From NCBI RefSeq assembly GCF_007741475.1, contig NZ_CP036261.1, positions 7,193,798 through 7,257,797 of the forward strand: a stretch of DNA of 64,000 nt, read 5' to 3'. The stretch is from Rosistilla ulvae. GTDB taxonomy: Bacteria; Planctomycetota; Planctomycetia; Pirellulales; Pirellulaceae. A model generated the notes under the pieces. It had not been told where the DNA came from. It did not search any database and was given only the letters and a program-made list of their open reading frames with translations. Of this stretch, positions 39,950-49,593 are shown piece after piece (within the stretch, counting starts at the first letter, position 1; each line of letters starts with the position of its first letter). Position numbers and translations under genes: made by a program.

Positions 39950-40302
39950 TGGGCGGGCAACACGAGGGAGGAGAGAAGGGCGGGTGGGAAACGGCCCAGC
40001 AGGGACCGTCGATGCTGCGATTTTACATGATCGCCCAGCCCCTTTGTTAGTTTTGGCGGGGTTTTCCGCCCCCTTACCCCCACCAATGAACGGTAACGGT
40101 TCGCCTCGCCAGCGACGCTCCAGGTCGTAGCGGAAACCGCAACTCCCTTCCGGACACGACGAAGGAGCGGGATGCAACCGCGGGCTACAATCGGCACGAC
40201 CCGATTTTTTTGCCAGAGGCCTCACGCAAATGCTAGCTGGCGGTCGATAGCAAACGATGCGAACGTTTTGTGTTCCCACCTCTCGAACCCGATGGTGCTT
40301 CG
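39950..40302. other. Intergenic region between divergent genes
   Basis: About 353 bases upstream of both the large fusion gene and the small anchored protein gene. A short hairpin GGCGG ggtttt CCGCC lies at 40055-40070. No conserved RNA or extra gene was recognised. Confidence 0.4.
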
Positions 40303-40818
40303 ATGTTGTTGCTAGCTGCTGCCCCTTTCTTACCTCAAATGATGCTGTTGGTAGGGATGATCCTGCTGGCCTGGATCTTGGTTCGACGCAACATCAACAT
40401 GCGGCGTCGCGGCCGGGCTGTCGACCGGGAACTGAAAGCCCAAAAAATAGAGGCTCATCAGCCGGTCCGGGGAGCTCCGCTAGCAGACGCCCCCAAGGAA
40501 GTCCTGCGTTGGCAGGCATCGATGTTCGATCTGCAGCGCGAACTGAAAGCCGAACTCGATTCACGGGTCCTGGTTGTCGAATCGCTGCTTCGACGCGTCG
40601 ACCAGCGGGTCGAAGAACTGCGGTCGTTGCAACTGGAAAATTCGGCCCAAAGCGGCAAACCGGCCGCGTCGGGGCCAAGTTACAGCAAGGTTCGACGCCT
40701 GGCTGCGATCGGATTTTCCGCCGAAGAGATCTCGCAAAAGCTCGATATTCCCCAGGCGGAAATCGAATTATCGCTGGGGCTACAGGCTGAATTTCCTCAG
40801 CCTTCCAATTCGGCGTGA
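40303..40818 (+). CDS. Small membrane-anchored coiled-coil protein
   Basis: 171 residues from ATG 40303 (an upstream GTG at 40270 is possible). One N-terminal membrane segment (LLLAAAPFLPQMMLLVGMILLAWIL) is followed by a basic turn RRNINMRRRG, so the rest is cytoplasmic. Residues about 75-125 form a coiled coil (FDLQRELKAELDSRVLVVES, then RRVDQRVEELRSLQ). The C-terminus (RLAAIGFSAEEISQKLDIPQAEIELSL) reads like a short helix-turn-helix, as in DUF6115-type proteins. A regulatory or cell-division scaffold role is plausible but not shown. A second small gene follows 84 bases downstream. Confidence 0.78.
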   Translation: MLLLAAAPFLPQMMLLVGMILLAWILVRRNINMRRRGRAVDRELKAQKIEAHQPVRGAPLADAPKEVLRWQASMFDLQRELKAELDSRVLVVESLLRRVDQRVEELRSLQLENSAQSGKPAASGPSYSKVRRLAAIGFSAEEISQKLDIPQAEIELSLGLQAEFPQPSNSA

Positions 40819-40902
40819 CCTGACGTGTCACGACGGTCGCCAATGATTGTGGACATAAGACATTTGCTTTGTTGTCATGTGCCACGAACTGGAGACTATC
40901 CG

Positions 40903-41151
40903 ATGACTCAATTGATGCTGTTCGACGCTCCCGTCCCAACCAACGTTCCCGTCGCTTCGGTTGCCAGTCGTTCCAACGTCGAGTCACGCTACACAGCTCA
41001 AGCCAGCTACGCCGCCAACACGTCGCGCGACGAACCGCAACGGATGGGCAATCTAGCTCACTTGGTCCTCGCCCGCTACGACATGGTTCACCGCCGCCGC
41101 GAAGCACAACGCCGCGCCGCGATGGCTCGCGTCCAAGCTCAATCGGCATAA
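40903..41151 (+). CDS. Small hypothetical protein
   Basis: 82 residues from ATG 40903, supported by GGAGA about 7 bases upstream. It begins MTQLMLFDAPV, continues with a polar Ser/Ala-rich middle and ends in a basic amphipathic helix (LVLARYDMVHRRREAQRRAAMARV). No domain is recognised. The basic tail could bind nucleic acid or membrane. It follows the anchored coiled-coil gene in the same direction. Confidence 0.6.
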   Translation: MTQLMLFDAPVPTNVPVASVASRSNVESRYTAQASYAANTSRDEPQRMGNLAHLVLARYDMVHRRREAQRRAAMARVQAQSA

Positions 41152-41194
41152 CTTCATCCGCGTCAGCAGCGGTGAATCGACTGCGGGTGCGAGA

Positions 41195-43771
41195 TCACAG
41201 TTCGGCGAACAATTGATCCAACAGTTCGCGATCGTCATCGTCGCTGACACGATCGACGAGAGACTGGGCGAGTCCCATGATCTCGCTGGAACGCTTGAAG
41301 ACCGACTGTTCGATCGGATCTTCGTCCAACGTCACCACGCCGTGATGCTCTAATTCTTCGCTCGGTTCGTTGGCGATCGGGATCCCAAGCGATTGCGGAG
41401 CGACAACGATCGGCGATCCGTTGAGGAAGGTCTCGGCGATTTCAAAGCCTTGAGCCGCGCGGACCGCTCCTCCGCCAGCATCCAATTGAACCAAGCCACC
41501 GATGTTGTGCAGCGTTTGATCGGATGAATCGGCATAGATCGTCGCGTGATCGGTACCGCCAGCTGTCGCGTGTCCGACGACCGATTCAAAGTGTCGCGCT
41601 TGACTGTAGTAGCCCGGCCCGCTGATGTAAGCGTTGGTCGCGTTGGCACTCATCCGATCGTCGCCGGCCGAATCGTAGAGGTCCGCCGTGTCGTTGCCAC
41701 CCGCGGTGCCGTAGGCGTTAACGCGATCGAAGCCATAGACCAGGCTCAGGAAATCGTCGCCGCGAAGACTGGTGAACTCGGGGCGAATCGCCAACCGGTC
41801 GTCTCCCGCCGAATCGTACAGGTACGCGGTGTCGTTACCACCCGCAGTGGCGTGGACGTAGATGCTACGGATCCCGGTCAAGGCGTGCTCGTATCCAACG
41901 CCCGACAGTTTCGTATCGCCCGGACTCGCCGAAAGCGTATCGTTGCCAGCGGAATCGTATAGATAGGCCCGATCGGAACCTCCACCACCAGCGACCGAGA
42001 TCTTTTCGACGCTGGTCATTTGAACCATGATCGATCCGTTTTCGATCTCGCCGCTCCCGGTGCGCAGCGTCACCTTTTCGACAGCTTGCGACCCGATCAC
42101 GTCGACCGTGTCGGTGCCACCGCCGCCGAGGATCTGCAGATTGGATACCGTGCCGCTGTCGAATTGGTACTCGAACTGTCCAAATCGCAACATCGTTTCG
42201 GCTCGCAGATCGACTTCGATCTGGTCGGCGGCGTCGGTTCCGGTGAAATAAGCAGTCCCGCCGGAAACGCGAACCAAGTTGGCGATCCCAACTGCCAGAG
42301 TCTCGTCGGCATCGGATTCGATTCGAAAGCGAATCGTTTCCCCCGCGCTAACGTTCACATCGAACTGCCGCTGCGCCCCGTTCCCCGATTCGACGACAAG
42401 ATCGCTCGCTTCGCGTTGGATCGTGATCGGCAACGCGTCGGCGTCATCATCGCCCAAGGCGATGGAAAGCAGGCCGTCGTGTTGGGCTTCGACCGCATAC
42501 CATCGGCCGGTTTCCAGTTCGGTTTGCGTCGAAAGGATCGTTCCCAGATCCTCGACAGCGTCGGGGACTTCGGGCGGTTCCGGTTCAACCACTGGCGGAT
42601 CGATCGGCTCGCTATCGCCGCCACCATCCCCGACGATCAACTCTTCGATCGCCCGGGTTAGATTGATTTGATAGTAGGTCACCCCCGTCGCTTCGTCGGT
42701 CTGCGGGTCAGCCGTGTCGTACAGATGAGCCAAGACGGAATCGCCATCGGCATCGATTCCCGCCGACAACATGGCTTCGCGTACCAATACCGCAGCGCCG
42801 GCAATCTGCGGCGACGCCATGCTGGTACCGGTGGCGTTGACAAAATCGTCGATCCGGCCGTCGCGGCCAAGCACGTGATCGGGAACCGAACTGTTGACCA
42901 ATTCTCCCGGTGCAACCAAGATCCCATCGGCTCGCTGGGAAAAATCGCTCAGCGAACCATCGCTCGAAACGCTTCCCACAGGCGTCACGCTAGGGCTCGA
43001 TGCAGGGTAAGCCAGCTGCGTCGGCGTATCGGCGTCGTAGGCGTTTCCGGCAGCGGCGAAGACCATGATTCCATCGGCCTTCAGCAAACTTAATTCGTCT
43101 TCCAGTTGCGCCTGCACTTGGCCAGCCAGTTCCGCCGGCAAGACCGATCCAAGTGACAGGTTGACCGTCGTGATCGGGTTTTCGAATGCAAACCGATTCT
43201 CGTGAACCCAAGCCAACGCATCTTCGATCCAATCGAGATTCCCGCCGCCGTAGTCGTCGAACACGCGGAGCGCGACCAGGTCGGCCCCCGGCGCGATTCC
43301 GGTAAACGAATCGGTGGAACCGGCTAGCGTCCCTGCGACATGAGTGCCATGAAAACCGGAGGGGCCATCGTCGTAGGGATTGGCATCGTTTTCGGCGAAG
43401 TCCCATCCGCCGACCACGCGATATCCGGGGCCAAATCCGCCCCCCAGCGCAACGTGATCGTACGCGATCCCGCTATCGATCACCGCAACGGTCTGCCCCG
43501 ATCCGTCGAAGCCAAAGTTCTGTTGGATCTCGTTGGCTTGATTCAACAACTGTTCAAAGGATGTGGTGTCGCTCGCCTGGGCCCCCGACAAGGGATCGAT
43601 ATCCCACAGATCCATCAACACATCGGCAGTCGCACTGGCCGACAATGCCAACCGAGTCTCAAAGCGCAGCAATCGGCTGGTGCCTCGCAATAACGGATCG
43701 CGGCGGTCTGAAGAGGACATAGTTTTGGAAATCATTGGTATGCGGTGTTGGAACGCCATCACCGCAAACAT
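41195..43771 (-). CDS. Subtilisin-like serine protease with tandem beta repeats
   Basis: 858 residues from ATG 43771, with GGAAAG about 6 bases upstream; ATGs at 43759, 43735 and 43720 are alternatives. The S8 catalytic triad is complete: VAVIDSGIAYDH (Asp99), FHGTHVAGTLAG (His144) and ATGTSMASPQIAG (Ser317), with the oxyanion Asn in FAAAGNAYD. There is no classical signal peptide; RLLRFETRLALSAS near residue 40 resembles the LEPR-type N-terminal motif of planctomycete surface proteins. After a pre-peptidase-like beta domain (residues about 410-500) come four 47-residue repeats and an acidic tail. Probably an exported or cell-surface protease. Confidence 0.88.
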   Translation of the reverse strand: MFAVMAFQHRIPMISKTMSSSDRRDPLLRGTSRLLRFETRLALSASATADVLMDLWDIDPLSGAQASDTTSFEQLLNQANEIQQNFGFDGSGQTVAVIDSGIAYDHVALGGGFGPGYRVVGGWDFAENDANPYDDGPSGFHGTHVAGTLAGSTDSFTGIAPGADLVALRVFDDYGGGNLDWIEDALAWVHENRFAFENPITTVNLSLGSVLPAELAGQVQAQLEDELSLLKADGIMVFAAAGNAYDADTPTQLAYPASSPSVTPVGSVSSDGSLSDFSQRADGILVAPGELVNSSVPDHVLGRDGRIDDFVNATGTSMASPQIAGAAVLVREAMLSAGIDADGDSVLAHLYDTADPQTDEATGVTYYQINLTRAIEELIVGDGGGDSEPIDPPVVEPEPPEVPDAVEDLGTILSTQTELETGRWYAVEAQHDGLLSIALGDDDADALPITIQREASDLVVESGNGAQRQFDVNVSAGETIRFRIESDADETLAVGIANLVRVSGGTAYFTGTDAADQIEVDLRAETMLRFGQFEYQFDSGTVSNLQILGGGGTDTVDVIGSQAVEKVTLRTGSGEIENGSIMVQMTSVEKISVAGGGGSDRAYLYDSAGNDTLSASPGDTKLSGVGYEHALTGIRSIYVHATAGGNDTAYLYDSAGDDRLAIRPEFTSLRGDDFLSLVYGFDRVNAYGTAGGNDTADLYDSAGDDRMSANATNAYISGPGYYSQARHFESVVGHATAGGTDHATIYADSSDQTLHNIGGLVQLDAGGGAVRAAQGFEIAETFLNGSPIVVAPQSLGIPIANEPSEELEHHGVVTLDEDPIEQSVFKRSSEIMGLAQSLVDRVSDDDDRELLDQLFAEL
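41420..41983 (-). repeat. Four tandem 141-bp coding repeats
   Basis: Within the protease, units of exactly 47 residues begin with GGxDxAxLYDSAGDDRL-like sequence (residues 597, 644, 691 and 738 counted from ATG 43771). The third position of codons varies, so the repeat is maintained at protein level. The Gly/Asp turns resemble calcium-binding beta-roll repeats (RTX-like). Confidence 0.75.
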
Positions 43772-43911
43772 ACGTTTCTTTCCGAAAGATGCTCCCAAAC
43801 CACTCTCAAAAAAAGACCACCCCGACGATTACAACGGTCCTGCCGACAGTCACGGCTGAAGATGGACGCGGGGCTGCGACAGCCCACGCCCCGAACCATA
43901 AAGAAAGAGGA

Positions 43912-43929
43912 GGGCGATTGCTGTCGCCC
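43912..43929 (-). terminator. Putative terminator hairpin
   Basis: GGGCGA and TCGCCC pair around a 6-base loop downstream of the leftward ricin-like gene. A second hairpin with GGGGCTG and CAGCCC lies about 40 bases to the left, next to a twice-repeated GACGCGGGGCTG. The pair looks like a REP-like terminator region. Confidence 0.5.
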
Positions 43930-44009
43930 CTCAACCGAAACTCGACGCGGGGCTGACTTCAACGCAGCCTGGCCGGTCGGTGAACTCGGTTCTTATCGAC
44001 TGGATCTTC

Positions 44010-45449
44010 TCAATCCCAGTCCTTTAGATTCAGCCGGCGAACGCCGCCGGAATTGTTCCGACGTTTGGCCGCTTGATAAACATCGCTGCGTCCCCCTTCA
44101 AAGGTTGCTGGCACTTGAAAGGCGCCAACGCTTCTCGGCGCACGCTGGATCTCCGGCGACGAACCGGGGCGAGTGCGGTCGATATAGATCGACTGCGCCG
44201 CCAACTCATAGACACTCACGTCGTAGAGCGGCTGCGGGGCCACTTCGACAACCGATTCTTCGCGAACGATCAGGCCACCAGGCTGCTGCACTTCAAAAAC
44301 ACTCACCACCCGAGACCCCGCGTCGCGTCGAAAGATTGCCGACCTGGCCTCTCCCGGCGGAATCTTTAACCTCTGCGAATCGGCAGGATCGCGAAGGTTG
44401 GTAACCAACACCCACAATTCGTTTTCATGAGAATTCGACAACTGAACCCGCACCGGTTCCAGTGGTTGATAGGGTTCCACCCTCTCTGAGACCAGGACGC
44501 GCGAAGCAGGCAACGGGACCGCGACCGACGGCGACCAACCGGGCTGGGGCCGGTTTCCAATCACGGCTCCCCCAACTCTTTCAACCCGAAACAGTTGATT
44601 CTGCAATCCGTGCCGAGTGAAGACATGCACGTTTGCGCCGCGACCAATCCCCGCAGATCGGTCGACGTCGATGACATAGTCTCGATCCGCCCGCAGCTCA
44701 AGCGTAACAAAGCCTGAATTTCCAGGCACAATTCGAAACTGAGTCGCATCTCCCCCGGCAAGCCGCAGATCGTACAGTTGAGCGCGTCCCGGATTCCTCC
44801 CTACCGCCGCCGCCATCCCGATCGCAAGATTCGGCGATTGCTGAGGGACGATATAAACATAGCCATTGTCGGTGGGCAGAAAGCGAAAGAGAACGTTCTG
44901 CCCGTCGGTCGCCTGGGTTCCCAATCGCACGCCCGCACCGACCCTCGGTGTAACCGAAAGCAACAAACCACGACCGAGCGCCGATTCGAGAACGTAAGCC
45001 GATTGCGGATCATTGCTGGGATTACTTGCGGCCGGTTGGACTGGGTTTGCGACGCCGGGCAGAGGAACAAAATTCGCAACGTGCGGACCGCCGGGATTGC
45101 CACGCGGCGTGACAACCATTTCGCTAGGCCGGAATTGCACGCTGGCAGACGTCCCGCCCAACGCAGCGACTTGCATTTTCCCCGCGCCGCCGACGGGCCA
45201 ACGGATGGCTTGTCGCAGCGTACGACTTGCATACGCCACATATCCACTGGCGTCATATCGAGCATTGCGATCGTAGACCGAAGTATCACCTTGGGCGTCG
45301 ACGATCACCAATTGATCGCCAACGAACCTCGCTGTCGAATGCACCGAACTGCCCGGCACCGCAAGATCATAGGTTTGCCCACCGGCCACCCCAGCAAACA
45401 CGAAAGCGATTATCGACAGAAGGACGATGGAGCGAGATGAGGCAAGCAT
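44010..45449 (-). CDS. Secreted protein with ricin-B-like lectin fold
   Basis: 479 residues with a clear signal peptide (residues 1-25, ending AGVAGGQTYD). The first 100 residues are beta-rich. Residues about 150-290 contain three QxF-type trefoil units: FRFLPTDNGYVYIVPQQSPN, TQFRIVPGNSGFVTLELRAD and NQLFRVERVGG, the pattern of ricin-type beta-trefoil domains, which bind carbohydrate. The C-terminal 180 residues are a separate beta domain with no match. Surface glycan binding is a reasonable guess; there is no enzyme motif. The opposite-strand purF-like gene lies 615 bases to the right. Confidence 0.72.
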   Translation of the reverse strand: MLASSRSIVLLSIIAFVFAGVAGGQTYDLAVPGSSVHSTARFVGDQLVIVDAQGDTSVYDRNARYDASGYVAYASRTLRQAIRWPVGGAGKMQVAALGGTSASVQFRPSEMVVTPRGNPGGPHVANFVPLPGVANPVQPAASNPSNDPQSAYVLESALGRGLLLSVTPRVGAGVRLGTQATDGQNVLFRFLPTDNGYVYIVPQQSPNLAIGMAAAVGRNPGRAQLYDLRLAGGDATQFRIVPGNSGFVTLELRADRDYVIDVDRSAGIGRGANVHVFTRHGLQNQLFRVERVGGAVIGNRPQPGWSPSVAVPLPASRVLVSERVEPYQPLEPVRVQLSNSHENELWVLVTNLRDPADSQRLKIPPGEARSAIFRRDAGSRVVSVFEVQQPGGLIVREESVVEVAPQPLYDVSVYELAAQSIYIDRTRPGSSPEIQRAPRSVGAFQVPATFEGGRSDVYQAAKRRNNSGGVRRLNLKDWD

Positions 45450-46064
45450 CGTTGGGGCCCATTACAAACAAGAGGAGAAGACGGCAACCTTTTTATAAGG
45501 CCATCGCGTCCCTGCATGGAGGGTAAACTCGAATAATTCTCCCGATCTCCAATTTTGATACTCGAGTGACTCCACAACTTCATTATTAAAAAGCACGTCG
45601 GTTCAACAGACACATCGACAATGGGAAGCGTCGATCGTGCCCGGCACCAAACAACGCCCCGCGTGTGCCCATTCACCGGTCGCGGCATCGACCACACCTC
45701 GGGGCCCCACCGATTGGACGACAACACTCGACGCCCCCACCAATCCGAGCCACGCAACCCCACTGCAAGGCGGCCTGGCAACAAGTGTGGCAAGCGACCG
45801 TGACGATCGACGTAACGGAAGTATCTTGCCGGTTCGGAGAGGAACCGCGAGCTGCTGGGAAAGAAAACCGACGTTCACGATATCGTTCTAGCGAGCGATT
45901 CGCCTACTCAACCGAGGCCGAAGTCAGATTAACCAATCGTGAAGCAATACGGCGGAATTGCCGAAACGGCGTGGATGAGTAGACTTTATAAAGACGATAG
46001 TGTCCCATTTATGAACGGCTCGGTTCGCCGAGTCCTCAAATGCACAACGACGGCGAAGGCCTGG
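45450..46064. other. Large divergent intergenic region
   Basis: 615 bases between the ricin-like gene and the amidophosphoribosyltransferase ATG. Promoters for both should lie here. A leftward open frame of 91 codons (45603-45878) was inspected and not accepted as a gene. No structured RNA was recognised, although the length would allow a small RNA. Confidence 0.4.
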
Positions 46065-47669
46065 ATGAGCGAAATACATCACGAGTGCGGTGTTGCGGCG
46101 ATCTACCATCTACCACGCACGGCCCCAAGCCCGATGTGCCCGGACCAAGGTCCGTCGCAGATCTCGCGGCTGATGCCACGCATGCTGCTGGACATTCAAA
46201 ATCGCGGACAACTGGCCGCTGGAATGACCAGCTTCCACCCCAAACGCCCCGAGATCTTGGCGACTTACAAAGACATCGGCACCGTTTCGGAAGTCTTTAA
46301 GTTGAGCCATCGGGCCAAGAGCGAATCGATGATGCGATCGCTGGCGGGACGAGCGGCAATCGGTCATGTGCGGTATGCCACCTGCGGCCAGGACGATCGC
46401 TCCTACGCCCAACCCTTTGAACGCCAGCACATCCACAAGCGGAAGTGGTTCAGTTTTTGCTTCAACGGGCAATTGGCAAACTACCAAATTCTTAAACATC
46501 GGTTGCTGGCCGATGGCGACCACCACCTGTCGCGCGATACCGATACCGAGATCATTCTTCACGAAGTCGGCCGTCTGTTGAGCGACAGCCAGGGCAAGCC
46601 CGACTGGCTGGACCTGCTTGGCAAAGCAACCAAAGACTTCGATGGTGCCTACAGCATGGCCTTCCTGACGGCGCTGGGGGAGATGGTTGTCGCCCGCGAT
46701 CCGTTGGGCATCAAACCGATGTGTTACGCGTTTGACGGCAGCCTGTTCGCCGCCGCCAGCGAAGACGTGGCACTTGTGAACCTGGGCTTCGAACCCGAAG
46801 ACATCAAAACATTGCCCCCCGGCCACGCCGCCCTGGTAACCCCCGAAGAAGGTTTACGAATCGAGCCGTTTTGCGAAAGCAAGAGCCGAGCGCATTGCTT
46901 CTTTGAGTGGATCTATTTCGCCAACGTCGCTAGCACGATGGACGAAAAGAGCGTCTATCTCAGCCGCACGCGATTGGGAGAAGAACTCGCTCGAATCGAA
47001 ATTGAATCGGGCGAAATCCCCTTGGATCCCGAAGACACGATCGTTGTCCCGGTCCCCGACACCAGCAAAGCCGCCGCCGACGCGATGGCTTACAAATTGG
47101 GCATCCCCAGCCGCGAAGGGCTGATTCGAAATCGATACTCCGGACGAACGTTTATCGAAGGCGGCCGGGCGAGGCGCGTCAAAGCATCGACCAAATACAC
47201 TCCGCTGCGTGAAGTACTCGAAGGAAAACGCGTACTCTTGGTCGAGGATTCGATCGTTCGCAGCACGACGATGGGCGTGCTGCTGGACCGAATCCGCGAC
47301 ATGGGTGGGGCCCGCGAGATTCACGTACGCGTCGCCAGTCCACCGATCGTCGCCCCCTGTTTTTACGGCATCGACATGAGCACGATCGATCAATTGATCG
47401 CCCCGCGCTACTTCGAAAACGCGACCCTGACCGAATCGGGGCAACGGGAAATGGCCAGGGAACTAGGGGCCGATTCGCTTCGCTACCTGCCAGTCGACGC
47501 AATCGCCCGCGCGATCGGGTTGCCCGCCAGCGAACTATGCCAGGCATGCATCACGGGAAAATACCCGACCCCCTGCGGCCAAAAACTGTATCAACTGGAA
47601 CTGGAAAACGAGGGCCGTCCGCAAAGCGCCGAACGGACCTACGAGCGACTGGTCTCCAACCTCCCATGA
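46065..47669 (+). CDS. Amidophosphoribosyltransferase-like protein
   Basis: 534 residues from ATG 46065 (AAGG about 5 bases upstream). It is a PurF-type enzyme: glutamine amidotransferase plus phosphoribosyltransferase. The nucleophile Cys is in [11 protein letters not shown] at position 8, so a 7-residue propeptide must be removed. [16 protein letters not shown] replaces the usual LQHRGQ motif. The PRPP loop is [13 protein letters not shown] (usually DDSIVRGTT). Four Fe-S ligand Cys are visible ([22 protein letters not shown]). It should start purine synthesis from PRPP and glutamine, but the small motif changes leave room for a paralogue with another acceptor. The stop overlaps the next gene. 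Confidence 0.88.
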   Translation: MSEIHHECGVAAIYHLPRTAPSPMCPDQGPSQISRLMPRMLLDIQNRGQLAAGMTSFHPKRPEILATYKDIGTVSEVFKLSHRAKSESMMRSLAGRAAIGHVRYATCGQDDRSYAQPFERQHIHKRKWFSFCFNGQLANYQILKHRLLADGDHHLSRDTDTEIILHEVGRLLSDSQGKPDWLDLLGKATKDFDGAYSMAFLTALGEMVVARDPLGIKPMCYAFDGSLFAAASEDVALVNLGFEPEDIKTLPPGHAALVTPEEGLRIEPFCESKSRAHCFFEWIYFANVASTMDEKSVYLSRTRLGEELARIEIESGEIPLDPEDTIVVPVPDTSKAAADAMAYKLGIPSREGLIRNRYSGRTFIEGGRARRVKASTKYTPLREVLEGKRVLLVEDSIVRSTTMGVLLDRIRDMGGAREIHVRVASPPIVAPCFYGIDMSTIDQLIAPRYFENATLTESGQREMARELGADSLRYLPVDAIARAIGLPASELCQACITGKYPTPCGQKLYQLELENEGRPQSAERTYERLVSNLP

Positions 47670-48553
47670 CCGACATCTTCTCCGCAATCGGCATCGTCCT
47701 GATCGCCTCGCTGGCGTTGGGACTGCTCGTTGCGAGATCCCCCCAGCCTAGCGGGCGATGGCGAACCGCCGCGATGGCGATCCTGCTGCTGGGGGCGTTC
47801 GGAAACGTTTTCTACAGCACCGGGATGATCGTCTGGGCTAAATACATCCCCCACTCTGCAGTCATCGTCTGGGCCAACGTCGTCCCGATCGCTGCGGCGA
47901 TCTCCGCCGGACTCGCCTACCGACTGCCCAACACGCCCCACTGGCGACAACTGTTGGCATCGGGACTGCTGGGACTGCTTTCCTTCGGGACGGTCTTCTG
48001 GCCGCTGCAAGGGTTCGTCCTGCGGCCGCCACAACCGGGCGGCAACACTTGGAGCCAAGGGGTCGCTCTGCAGACCTCCTGGTCCTCGTGCAGTCCAGCG
48101 GCTGCGGCCACACTGCTGCGTGCCAACGGGGTCGACGTGAACGAGAGCGACCTGATGACCGCCTGCCTGACCGACAATCGCGGCACCGTTTCGCTGGGGC
48201 TCTATCGAGGGGTCAAACTTTACGCCGATGCCAACGACTTGGAAGTCGAGATCGTCCCCCCCTCGCTGGACAAATTGATCGCCGACAACCAATGGCCAGT
48301 GTTGTTGATGGTTCGGCTGCCCAAGACAGGTGTCGATGATCCACGCTACGAACAGAACTGGGGCTGGATCCCAGGCCTAGGACATTCGGTGGTCTGCTTC
48401 GGCCGTCGCCCCAACGGCGATTTCATGATCGGCGACCCTTCGATCGGTCGCGAACTGTGGACCCAACGCGACATGGAAATCTTATGGCACGGCGATGGGA
48501 TTCGCTTACATAAGCGAGGGCAGCCCTTCGACGCCAACGCCCCGAAGCACTAG
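47666..48553 (+). CDS. Membrane protein with C39-like peptidase domain
   Basis: 295 residues. The first 130 residues hold about four membrane helices ([20 protein letters not shown] and further hydrophobic stretches to [10 protein letters not shown]). The C-terminal domain resembles C39/papain-like peptidases: Cys in [15 protein letters not shown] near residue 150, His in [10 protein letters not shown] near residue 250 and Asp in FMIGDPSIG near residue 265. The motif SCSPAA differs from the usual SCGPAA. The active site should face the periplasm or cytoplasm depending on helix count. The ATG overlaps the purF-like stop by 4 bases, so translation is coupled, a pairing I do not know from other bacteria. 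Confidence 0.78.
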   Translation: MTDIFSAIGIVLIASLALGLLVARSPQPSGRWRTAAMAILLLGAFGNVFYSTGMIVWAKYIPHSAVIVWANVVPIAAAISAGLAYRLPNTPHWRQLLASGLLGLLSFGTVFWPLQGFVLRPPQPGGNTWSQGVALQTSWSSCSPAAAATLLRANGVDVNESDLMTACLTDNRGTVSLGLYRGVKLYADANDLEVEIVPPSLDKLIADNQWPVLLMVRLPKTGVDDPRYEQNWGWIPGLGHSVVCFGRRPNGDFMIGDPSIGRELWTQRDMEILWHGDGIRLHKRGQPFDANAPKH

Positions 48554-48646
48554 AATGCAGTTCGTTCGATTTGCGCCACCCCGCTGGCGCGATCCGAACT
48601 GCGTTCAGCCCGACCTTGAAAATCATTCAGCAAGAGCATTTCAAAG

Positions 48647-49561
48647 ATGGCATTTCGGTTACCAGTTGTCGCCGACCCAATCCCCGATCCGACAACACCC
48701 GTTTCAGGGTCTGGCCGCCTGCCGCGATGGCTTAAACGCGAAGTCCCCAAAGGAAACGCAAACAACTTCACCGCGGGTCTGTTGGACGAACTGCGGCTAG
48801 AAACGGTCTGCGACAATGCCAAGTGCCCGAACCGCTCGGAGTGCTACTCGCAAAAAACCGCCACCTTCATGATCCTGGGGGCGATCTGCACCCGGCCTTG
48901 CGGTTTCTGCGCAGTCAACCGCGGCCGCCCCCCCGAAAAGCCCGAACAAGACGAACCGGAGCGCCTGGCGGAAGCTGCCGCCCGATTGGGGCTGAAGCAC
49001 GTCGTGATCACCAGCGTCACCCGCGACGACCTGCCCGACGGCGGTGCCGACCACTATTACCAGTGCATCACAGCGGTTCGCGAACGAACCGGAGCGACCG
49101 TCGAAGTACTGACCCCCGACTTCGTGCAATGCAAGGAAGCGCTCGATCGGGTGGTCGAAGCACGCCCCGAGGTATTCAACCACAACATGGAAACCGTGCC
49201 GCGAATGTATCGCCGCGTGCGGGGCCCCAAGAGCGATTACAACTGGACCCTGCAATTGCTGCGTCGCGTCAAGGAACTCGACCCGACGATCAAAACCAAG
49301 AGCGGTTTAATGCTGGGACTCGGCGAAACGCGAGACGAACTACTCGACGCATTGGCCGACATGCGAACCTACGACATCGATTTCCTCACCCTGGGCCAAT
49401 ACCTGCAACCGGGCGAAAAGTACCTGCCGGTCCAGCGTTACATCACGCCCGAGGAATTCGACGAATTGGGCGAGATCGCCAAGAAACTCGGCTTCAAGCA
49501 GGTCGCCAGCGGCCCGTTTGTCCGCAGCAGCTACCACGCCCGCGACATGGCCGAAGCCTAG
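48647..49561 (+). CDS. lipA: Lipoyl synthase
   Basis: 304 residues, a radical SAM enzyme that inserts two sulfurs into octanoyl groups on lipoyl domains in the cytoplasm. The auxiliary cluster motif is CDNAKCPNRSEC (C-x4-C-x5-C) near residue 62, and the radical SAM CxxxCxxC is in CTRPCGFC near residue 88. The C-terminal RSSY motif (FVRSSYHARDM near residue 294), which supplies the serine ligand, is present. The length is normal. The gene is followed 32 bases later by the sugar-isomerase-like gene, so co-transcription is possible. Confidence 0.96.
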   Translation: MAFRLPVVADPIPDPTTPVSGSGRLPRWLKREVPKGNANNFTAGLLDELRLETVCDNAKCPNRSECYSQKTATFMILGAICTRPCGFCAVNRGRPPEKPEQDEPERLAEAAARLGLKHVVITSVTRDDLPDGGADHYYQCITAVRERTGATVEVLTPDFVQCKEALDRVVEARPEVFNHNMETVPRMYRRVRGPKSDYNWTLQLLRRVKELDPTIKTKSGLMLGLGETRDELLDALADMRTYDIDFLTLGQYLQPGEKYLPVQRYITPEEFDELGEIAKKLGFKQVASGPFVRSSYHARDMAEA

Positions 49562-49593
49562 CGAGCGATCGCCCCTTCCGGAGAATCGCCGCG

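Noticed and set aside
45603-45878. Leftward frame of 91 codons in the large divergent gap
   Set aside because: It has no ribosome site and no domain, and three frames in the area are open, so it is probably chance in GC-rich DNA.
48823-49593. N-terminal part of a long frame that continues into the sugar-isomerase-like gene
   Set aside because: These codons overlap lipA in another frame and are Arg/Pro-rich; the true start is the Tat signal at 49594.
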